A stretch of DNA of 20,384 bases from assembly GCA_964410665.1 (NCBI GenBank), contig CAYPIE010000098.1, positions 1 to 20,384 of the forward strand, given 5' to 3'. The notes under the pieces are model-generated. The model worked only from the letters and a program-made list of their open reading frames with translations. It was not told the origin of the DNA and did no database searches. Positions 15,294-20,384 of this stretch are shown here, piece after piece. How positions within the stretch are numbered: position 1 is the stretch's first letter; every line of letters starts with the position of its first letter. This DNA is from CAYPIE01 sp964410665 (GTDB lineage Bacteria; Planctomycetota; Planctomycetia; Gemmatales; Gemmataceae). The position numbers and the translations under genes are program-made.

Positions 15294-16781
15294 ATGAACA
15301 ATCCTGAACGACTCTCTCCCCACGGCCGTCGCCTTCTCGACCGCCGGAGTTTTCTCGGCACCGCCGGGCTCTCGACGGCTGGCCTGGCGCTGGCGAGCCT
15401 GCTCGACGCCGACGGACTGCTGGCCAACAACGCCCCGATCCGACCGGACATCGATCCGGCCAACCCGTACGCCCCGCGTCCCCCGCACTTCATAGCGGCG
15501 GCGAAACAGGTTCTGGTCATCTACTGCCCCGGGGCGGTTAGCCACGTCGACACGTTCGACTACAAGCCCGCGTTGATGAAACTCCACGGGCAAAAGCCCC
15601 CGGGCATTCCCGCGGTCACCTTCGAGGGACCGACCGGAAACATTGCTAAGCCGTTTTGGACGTTCCGACCGCGCGGCGAAACTGGAAAAATGGCCTCCGA
15701 CCTGTTGCCACACTTGGCGGCTCAGGTGGACGACTTCTGCTTCTTCCACGCACTTTCGACCGATACCAGCGCCCACCCCCAGGGCGAGAACTTCATGAAC
15801 ACCGGCTTCACGATGGAGGGTTTCCCTTCGTTCGGCGCGTGGGTGACCTACGCACTCGGCACTGAGAATCAGGAGTTACCCGCGTTTGTCGCAATCAACG
15901 ATCCGCGCGGCCTCGCCCGCAGTGGCAAGAACAACTTCGGCAACGGCTTCCTCCCGGCCGCCTTCCAGGGAACTGACTTCAACGCCCAGCAACCGCCGAA
16001 CAACCTTCGCCGGCCTGAAGCCGTGTCTAAGAGGTCGGATCGGGCCACCGTGGACTTGCTCGAACGCTTGAATGCCCGACACCTGGAAAAGTACCCCGGC
16101 GACGCCGATCTCGCAGGACGGATCGCCAGTTACGAACTGGCCGGACGGATGCAAACCTCCGTCCCGGCCGTGATGGACCTGTCCGGGGAGTCAGAATCCA
16201 CCCTCAGAGCTTACGGCGTCGAAGGCGGCAGCGACCTCCGAGGCCAATACGCGCGCAACTGCATCCTGGCCCGACGCCTGTTGGAGAAAGGGGTGCGCGT
16301 TGTTCAACTATTCAACGGCAGCGACCCTTCCGGAGGCAATGGCATCACCAACTGGGACTCCCACGCCAACATCCTCAAAACGCACGCGATGCAGGCGGAG
16401 ATCATGGACCAGCCCACAGCCGCCTTGATCGCCGACTTGCGGCGTCGAGGTTTACTCGATCACACCTTGGTGGTCTGGGCGACGGAGTTCGGCCGAATGC
16501 CGTTCTTGCAGGCCAACGGGACCGGCCGGGACCACAATCCCGATGCCTTCACTTGCTTCCTGACCGGGGCCGGGGTGAAGCGCGGGTTCAGTTATGGTGA
16601 GAGTGATGAGTTCGGTTTCAAAGCCGCGGTCAACAAGATGAGCGTTTACGACTTCAATGCAACTCTCTTACACCTGATGGGCCTCGATCATGAGCGACTG
16701 ACGTTCTACCACAACGGCCTAGAGCGCCGACTGACCAACGTCCACGGTCACGTCGTCAAGGACGTCCTGGCCCGAGTCTGA
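15294..16781 (+). CDS. DUF1501 protein with Tat signal
   Basis: The protein has 495 residues. The N-terminus carries a twin-arginine motif D16-R-R-S-F-L-G22 followed by a hydrophobic stretch (GTAGLSTAGLALASLL), so it should be exported folded. DUF1501 belongs to the alkaline phosphatase/sulfatase superfamily fold. Characteristic pieces include VIYCPGAVSHVDTFDYKP, ENFMNTGF, GVRVVQLFNGSDPSGGNGITNWDSH and LVVWATEFGRMPF with GRDHNPDAFTCFLTGAG. In sequenced planctomycetes it pairs with DUF1549/DUF1553 cytochromes, and the two may form one exported system. The start ATG 15294 lies 4 bp after the previous stop. No Shine-Dalgarno sequence is present, so translation probably depends on coupling. It is the last gene of the ECF operon. 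Confidence 0.93.
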   Translation: MNNPERLSPHGRRLLDRRSFLGTAGLSTAGLALASLLDADGLLANNAPIRPDIDPANPYAPRPPHFIAAAKQVLVIYCPGAVSHVDTFDYKPALMKLHGQKPPGIPAVTFEGPTGNIAKPFWTFRPRGETGKMASDLLPHLAAQVDDFCFFHALSTDTSAHPQGENFMNTGFTMEGFPSFGAWVTYALGTENQELPAFVAINDPRGLARSGKNNFGNGFLPAAFQGTDFNAQQPPNNLRRPEAVSKRSDRATVDLLERLNARHLEKYPGDADLAGRIASYELAGRMQTSVPAVMDLSGESESTLRAYGVEGGSDLRGQYARNCILARRLLEKGVRVVQLFNGSDPSGGNGITNWDSHANILKTHAMQAEIMDQPTAALIADLRRRGLLDHTLVVWATEFGRMPFLQANGTGRDHNPDAFTCFLTGAGVKRGFSYGESDEFGFKAAVNKMSVYDFNATLLHLMGLDHERLTFYHNGLERRLTNVHGHVVKDVLARV

Positions 16782-16808
16782 TCGGCAAGATCACAGTACT
16801 CTTGGAGG

Positions 16809-16837
16809 TTGGCCTTCCGGGCGGCCTGGAAGGCTAA
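16809..16837 (+). terminator. Hairpin after the DUF1501 operon
   Basis: TTGGCCTTCC (16809-16818) pairs with GGAAGGCTAA (16828-16837) with one G-T wobble, giving a 10-bp stem and 9-nt loop, 27 bp after the DUF1501 stop. CTTTCGCTT follows, a weak T-rich tail. It is a reasonable end for the 8-kb operon. Confidence 0.45.
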
Positions 16838-17157
16838 CTTTCGCTTGGACGGTGGGGTGAACCTCTGTCGGGTAGAGTGGCTCATCGTCGTTCGCTGCAG
16901 CGAAACCGCGTCTTTCCATTCCTGGCCTCCGTTCCGAGTCTCACGACGTGCCCGCACATGAAATGACGAATCCTTCCGAGTAACTGGTTGCAGGCTTCGA
17001 CCGAACGCGAGATATTGATCCTCTGGGCTCGGTCGTGCACGCGTGCTTCATTCACAATTTTACTCTGGTCCTGACCCAACGCTTCGAAGCGGCCAAATCC
17101 CCCAGCATTTTTCTTATCGTTCTCTTCGCGATACGCAGCTCTGTTCTTGGAGACAAC
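16838..17157. other. Gene-poor spacer
   Basis: No credible gene is present in these 320 bp. A perfect 14-bp palindrome TTCGCTGCAGCGAA lies at 16891-16904. Short minus-strand open frames cross this region (e.g. 16748-16885) and show basic residues, but match nothing I recognise. The stretch should contain the promoter of the lipoprotein gene at 17158; no box is convincing. Confidence 0.5.
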
Positions 17158-17990
17158 ATGAGGCAATCCGTATTCCTTGCCTTCAGCTGTGCGGCCCTGA
17201 TGGGTTGCAGTCCCCCGTCAAGTATCGGGCAAGAAAGCAGCAACGTCCCCGCGAAGGAGAGCGAGGCGTTCGCCCGACAGCTTGCCAAGGCACAATCGTT
17301 GCTCCGCCAAAAGCGCTACCAGCAGGCGCAAGAACAGTTACAACAGCTCACCCACGATTTTCCTGAGCAACTCCGTCCCCGCTTCCTGTTGGGATATGCC
17401 TTGCAAGCTCAGAAGAAATACGATGAGGCGATGAAGTCCTATCAGCTTGCTGCGAAGTCGCCGCGGTTCAATTCGTTTGCAGAATACAACATGGCATGTA
17501 TTTGTGCGTTACAGAAGAAAGGCGATGAGGCATTCGATCACTTGGAAACGGCGATCCAGGCAGGATTTAGTAACTTCGAGCAATTGGCCAAGGACCCCGA
17601 CCTCGCTAGCCTTCGCGAGGATCAACGTTTTGCGAAGCTCATCCCACCCCGTTTGCCCGACGCAGAACTGTTCATTGAGCCGACCCGGATCCTCCACAGC
17701 ATGGTCGGCGAGAATGCTGGAGATCAGTTCGGTTGGACGGCCAGGCGTGCCGGAGACTGGGACGACGATGGTGTGATGGATTTCGTGACCACAGCGCCAA
17801 CGCATGCCGGCGCTGGCAAAGTCTATGTCTATTCCAGCAAAGTGGGATCGGAGACGTGGACGGTGATGGAAGTGTGGATTTTCTGTTGACCAGTGCCTGG
17901 AGCAATGCACGAGGGCCTAGGACTGGGCGGGTCTTCATCATTGCTGGAGATCAACAGTCCCCACTCGAGCAACAACAAGACGACCGATAA
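17158..17990 (+). pseudogene. TPR and FG-GAP lipoprotein gene, internally deleted and frameshifted
   Basis: ATG 17158 (GGAG 5 nt upstream) starts a lipoprotein signal peptide with lipobox LMGC and C17. TPR-like helices cover about 35-165 (LLRQKRYQQAQEQLQQL, YDEAMKSYQLAAK, ending DPDLASLREDQRFAKLI). An FG-GAP repeat follows: GENAGDQFGWTARRAGDWDDDGVMDFVTTAP with GKVYVYSSK. The frame then runs out at 17889. A second FG-GAP repeat, GIGDVDGDGSVDFLLTSAW ending GRVFIIAGDQ, continues in another frame from 17844 to a stop at 17990. Between the two repeats the usual connecting ~30 residues are missing, so a deletion that also shifted frame near 17841-17844 is likely. An intact relative would have a longer row of calcium-binding FG-GAP blades and sit on the cell surface. 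A truncated but expressed lipoprotein cannot be excluded. Confidence 0.7.
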
Positions 17991-18429
17991 GCATCTCGGG
18001 GAAAAGCATCGTTGATGCGAGATGCAGGAATACCCCAGAGGACTCGAACCCATGTCGCGATCTCTGGGAAAAGCACGATCCCCGGTCAGGCTGGCTTACC
18101 ATCCGCCCCAGTTGGCCCGTCAGCCGATCAGAGCCCGACTTCGTGTTGGTGATCGACGTCTGGCCCAATGTCCTCGAGACGATCCCAGCAGGCATTCTGG
18201 CCATGGTTCGGAAGCGAAGGGGGCTAGATGGGGCTGATCAGCGCACTCATCAACCGAATCCTTCCAACCCATGCGGCCTCAAACCGATTAGAAAGCTCCT
18301 GGTCTCAGTCTGTCGAGTAGCAGGCCGCGAAAGCGATGTACACAAGGCGCAAACAGAAAGGCCTCCCCAACTTGGAGCCGATGGCCACGGGAAGCTGCCA
18401 GCGTCAACATAGTAGAAAGAGGTTCGACG
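17991..18429. other. Spacer holding repeat element copy 1
   Basis: The 439 bp between the broken lipoprotein gene and the methyltransferase gene carry element copy 1 (annotated at 18031-18210) and about 220 bp of sequence with no recognisable gene. AGAGG (18418-18422) near the right end is the ribosome binding site of the methyltransferase gene. Confidence 0.6.
18031..18210 (+). repeat. Direct repeat element, copy 1 (decayed)
   Basis: The head TACCCCAGAGGACTCGAACC and the tail GCAGGCATTCTGGCCATGG (ending TTCG at 18210) match copy 2 (19670-19853) closely; the 23-nt tail differs at two positions. The two copies have similar overall spacing (180 and 184 bp) with a diverged middle. Conceptual translation gives RGLEPMS in one frame and VIDVWPNVLETIPAGILAMV in another, so this copy has a frameshift relative to copy 2. 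It starts 40 bp after the lipoprotein gene remnant. It resembles, from memory, C-terminal tails of planctomycete tyrosine recombinases. Confidence 0.7.
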
Positions 18430-19575
18430 ATGCCCGTGAAACCCTTTCATACGGGCCACTTTGATTACAACGAGTGCTTCTTTGGTGAGGGCGGATTCTT
18501 GGCCCCCGACGCCAATGAGGAGAAGCACATGATGGGTCACTACCTGGAGGCGCTTGCCTTGACCCTGGCAAGTCGCGGAGTGGTATTTGGCGGCGCGGAA
18601 CCGGTTCGTTGGCTGGAACCAGGCCTCGGGGACGGATCGTCCACCAAGCGGTTTCTACAAGCCGTCGGTCGGGCGCACCCACCCGGGTTCATCCTCTACG
18701 GCTCGGAATACCAGCCGGAATCCCTGGAGAAGGCTCGTGCTACATTGAGCCACGTGCCAGGGGTCAAGGTCTGGATTGGGGAGCTCAAAGTGAGGGACGC
18801 TTTTGCGGGGGGAGTATTGGCTTCGGAGCCGTGTGATTTCGCTCTGCTGTCTCACTTCATTTATCACCTTAAGAACCAGTTGGATGGAAACCACATCAAC
18901 GACGAACAAGCCGAGATGATGCTCATGGGCTTGCTCAAGGGAGTGATGGGCTCGTTGCGCCACGACGGCTTGGTGTTGGCTTTCCACGAAGAGCCCTCGT
19001 CCGATATGTTCGGCAACATTGGCCGCGTGTACGGCGCGGCGATGCCCGATGCCACCGAGCGCATCGTGAAGGCGGCGGGAGCCCTCGGAAAGACCGTGGT
19101 CCGCATGCCGCTTGAATCAAAACTCTACTTCCCCGACCTGGCACCGTCCACCGTTGAGGCGTTGAAAGAACTGAGTCACTGGCAGGAGTTCCCGGAAGGC
19201 ACGCCGGAGTCCGCCTGGCTGAAGAAGCTACTGTTCGCATTGCACAACACGCCGCTTCGCGATCCTGACGGGAGGTTGGTGAAAGAAGGCGGCGTCCGTG
19301 ACTTAGCCCAAGAGAAAGGGCAACGGGGCAACCGAACCCGGTTGGGTGATCTGATCGATCACCTGGTGAAGCTGCTCCAACGGGATGAGATTGGGACACA
19401 CATTACCATTCGTTCTGAGATGCAGGCCATCGTCAACACGCCCGAGCTGGGGCTCCTTGTCGAGTCGGCTTTTGCGGAGGTTAAGGAAGCTTTACCGGAA
19501 ATTCGTGCCCGTACGATGCAGGCGTTGCTGACTGTGGCGAATGGACTGCCTGTCACGGGTGCGAAAGAGGCATAG
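18430..19575 (+). CDS. Class I SAM-dependent methyltransferase, substrate unknown
   Basis: The protein has 381 residues. The N-terminal half has a Rossmann-type methyltransferase core: motif I WLEPGLGDGSSTKRFL (61-76, E-x-G-x-G-x-G), an acidic strand-2 end in ILYGSEYQPESLEKA (88-102), motif IV-like FALLSHFIYHL (137-147), then a helix and SLRHDGLVLAFHEEPSS. The overall layout recalls histamine N-methyltransferase-like and other small-molecule enzymes, with a C-terminal alpha-helical part (about 225-381) that may shape the substrate site. No signal peptide is present, so it should be cytosolic. AGAGG 7 nt upstream supports the ATG start. It stands alone between two copies of a repeat element, which hints at acquisition. 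The specific substrate cannot be read from the sequence. Confidence 0.75.
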   Translation: MPVKPFHTGHFDYNECFFGEGGFLAPDANEEKHMMGHYLEALALTLASRGVVFGGAEPVRWLEPGLGDGSSTKRFLQAVGRAHPPGFILYGSEYQPESLEKARATLSHVPGVKVWIGELKVRDAFAGGVLASEPCDFALLSHFIYHLKNQLDGNHINDEQAEMMLMGLLKGVMGSLRHDGLVLAFHEEPSSDMFGNIGRVYGAAMPDATERIVKAAGALGKTVVRMPLESKLYFPDLAPSTVEALKELSHWQEFPEGTPESAWLKKLLFALHNTPLRDPDGRLVKEGGVRDLAQEKGQRGNRTRLGDLIDHLVKLLQRDEIGTHITIRSEMQAIVNTPELGLLVESAFAEVKEALPEIRARTMQALLTVANGLPVTGAKEA

Positions 19576-19623
19576 GCGCAGGGTCTGGCTCTCGGCCGAT
19601 ACCCTGCGGGCGCATTTAAACTT

Positions 19624-19869
19624 ATGCAACATGCTGCGAATTGTGACGAAATGGTGCAGTGTACAAAAGTACCCCAAAGGGGACTCGAACCTATGCCACT
19701 TTCTACGGAAAAGAGCACGATTCCCGACCCGGGCGGCGCAAAATCCGGCGCACCTGCTCAATTCGGCGATCTCGACCCCGATCTGGCCTGGGTGGTAGAA
19801 GCCTGGCCCACGTTGCCCGCTGCGATCCGGGCAGGTATTCTGGCGATGGTTCGAGGGGCAGAAGGGTAG
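19624..19869 (+). CDS. Small open frame over repeat copy 2, possible recombinase-tail remnant
   Basis: An 81-residue frame runs from ATG 19624 to TAG 19867-19869. It contains VPQRGLEPMPLSTEKS and ends DPDLAWVVEAWPTLPAAIRA-GILAMVRGAEG. A shorter start is ATG 19693 (58 residues), with AGGGGA upstream. The C-terminal helix pattern is shared with decayed copy 1, so it was once coding. I recall similar endings on planctomycete tyrosine recombinases, but no catalytic R-H-R-Y motif is present here, so it would be only a tail. Expression as a separate protein is doubtful. Confidence 0.3.
   Translation: MQHAANCDEMVQCTKVPQRGLEPMPLSTEKSTIPDPGGAKSGAPAQFGDLDPDLAWVVEAWPTLPAAIRAGILAMVRGAEG
19670..19853 (+). 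repeat. Direct repeat element, copy 2
   Basis: The head (19670-19695) contains ACCCCAAAGGGGACTCGAAC followed by CTATG, and the tail (19831-19853) begins GCAGGTATTCTGGCGATGG. Both match copy 1 at 18031-18210. The GGACTCGAACC core is the reverse complement of a tRNA T-arm-like sequence, though no tRNA surrounds it. It lies about 95 bp after the methyltransferase stop, as copy 1 lies shortly after the lipoprotein remnant. Confidence 0.7.
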
Positions 19870-19883
19870 ATGCGTTTCGGACG

Positions 19884-19962
19884 TGTCTATTGTGTCTACG
19901 TCTACGGAACTCCCCAAAGCCCCGAGGAAATCGCAGTTTCGTAGACGTAGACACTGTAGACA
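19884..19962. repeat. Large imperfect inverted repeat
   Basis: Arms of 28 nt at 19884-19911 and 19935-19962 are complementary with three mismatches, around a 23-nt loop. The central GTGTCTACGTCTACG of the left arm is perfectly mirrored on the right. TGTCTA recurs within the arms. This could be a recombination or transposition end, a miniature mobile element, or a long transcript hairpin. It starts 14 bp after the stop of the small frame in repeat copy 2. Confidence 0.85.
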
Positions 19963-19975
19963 AGCCGAGGGAATC

Positions 19976-20233
19976 GTGAATCCATGGACTTCTGGCCCCG
20001 GTAATGGTGTTCCTGGTACCTTTGTGGAGGTCCTTCGCCTGCGACTCCACGGGGAGCACCCGCAAACCAAAGGACAGTTTGTTGTGGTTGTCTGTCTGAT
20101 CCTCCCAGCCGAAGAAGTCCACTGGCTTGAGGGGTGGTTGGTAACCAGTGGGTTGCCGATTCGATACCTTCTCGGGGAGCTTTTCACTTTTACCTGTAAA
20201 TCCGTCTACACGCCGGTTTACGCCCTACCCTAG
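19976..20233 (+). CDS. Possible small protein of unknown function
   Basis: An 85-residue frame starts at GTG 19976, with GAGG (19967-19970) 5 nt upstream, and ends at TAG 20231-20233. It contains FVEVLRLRLHGEHPQTKGQF, then VVVVCLILPAEEVHWLEGWL and LLGELFTFTCKSVYTPVYALP. The alternation of hydrophobic and charged residues looks protein-like, but codon third positions are not as GC-rich as in the clear genes here. No family was recognised. It follows the inverted repeat directly, so it could be part of a small mobile element or chance. Confidence 0.3.
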   Translation: MNPWTSGPGNGVPGTFVEVLRLRLHGEHPQTKGQFVVVVCLILPAEEVHWLEGWLVTSGLPIRYLLGELFTFTCKSVYTPVYALP

Positions 20234-20249
20234 AGAACCCTCGACCCCA

Positions 20250-20269
20250 CTCGCGCCATTTTTCGCGAG
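20250..20269. other. Short hairpin after the possible small gene
   Basis: CTCGCG (20250-20255) pairs with CGCGAG (20264-20269) around an 8-nt loop CCATTTTT. It lies 16 bp after the stop at 20233. A T-tract is inside the loop rather than after the stem, so it is not a typical terminator. Confidence 0.3.
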
Positions 20270-20362
20270 GTTCGCCGTGGTCTCTTCTACGATCAAGAAC
20301 TCTCGGTTTCGAACCTATCCCTACCGGGGTGTAAGCGGCCCGCGAATCACGTGGGGCTGAAC

Positions 20363-20384
20363 AACCAGATTTGAACCGATGTCA
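20363..20384 (+). repeat. Possible start of a third repeat copy, cut by the window edge
   Basis: AACCAGATTTGAACCGATGT (20363-20382) resembles the heads of the elements at 18031 and 19670 (CCAGAGGACTCGAACCCATG and relatives), and in translation gives FEPMS against RGLEPMS and RGLEPMP. Only about 22 bp are visible, so the match is suggestive only. Confidence 0.3.

Noticed and set aside
16748..17166. Short minus-strand frames, one with FTPPSKRKLAFQAARKA, as a transposase fragment
   Set aside because: Basic helical residues alone are not enough; no DDE or helix-turn-helix motif can be followed, and one frame overlaps the DUF1501 3' end.
18041..18051. GACTCGAACC as the T-arm of a minus-strand tRNA gene (also at 19682-19691)
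   Set aside because: No acceptor, D-arm or anticodon stem can be placed around either site; at most these are tRNA-derived attachment-site remnants.
20351..20384. Partial minus-strand tRNA at the right edge (GGTTCAAATCTG on the minus strand)
   Set aside because: The T-stem needs several G-T pairs, CCA and acceptor placement do not fit, and the body lies outside the window; repeat copy 3 explains the sequence at least as well.

Overview
The window looks like a GC-rich planctomycete chromosome. The best evidence is a five-gene run at 8598-16781: an ECF sigma factor, a FecR/LamG membrane protein, a sulfatase, a planctomycete-type cytochrome with DUF1549 and DUF1553, and a Tat-exported DUF1501 protein. 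This combination is characteristic of Planctomycetes. A metal permease fused to a DtxR-type repressor, an arrangement otherwise known from the Chlamydia YtgCR protein, also fits the PVC superphylum. I cannot name genus or species. All family names come from reading motifs; no search was run.

Layout. 1-164 holds a 30-bp tandem duplication and a hairpin. 165-1490 is the permease-repressor fusion, convergent with a zinc-ribbon seven-helix membrane protein (1498-2649, minus). At 2908-5643 an ArsR-type repressor (minus) is divergent from a CoA-disulfide-reductase-like flavoprotein carrying a rhodanese domain and a YgaP-like membrane rhodanese. Together these look like a persulfide/sulfide response unit, with an AT-rich palindrome between the divergent genes and a terminator hairpin after the last gene. 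5708-6551 (minus) is a chimera of half an ECF sigma factor and an unknown domain, broken by one extra T in a run of seven. 6746-7873 encodes an exported CIA30-DUF1579 fusion, convergent with a SpoIIAA-like protein (7892-8254, minus).

8598-16781 is a tightly spaced operon: two gene overlaps, one apparently coupled TTG start, and two short gaps. The sigma factor probably drives its own operon. The FecR/LamG protein is the likely membrane-bound partner. The sulfatase, cytochrome and DUF1501 proteins are probably exported and may act on a sulfated polymer, but the substrate is not visible.

From about 16800 to the right end the window looks decayed and mobile-element-like. A TPR/FG-GAP lipoprotein gene is broken at an internal deletion and frameshift. 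Two diverged direct copies of a ~180-bp element, and perhaps the start of a third, follow. A SAM-dependent methyltransferase gene sits between the first two copies. A large imperfect inverted repeat (28-nt arms) and a possible small gene come after. The elements read like tails of planctomycete tyrosine recombinase genes and begin with a tRNA-T-arm-like sequence, so old integration sites are the leading but unproven explanation.
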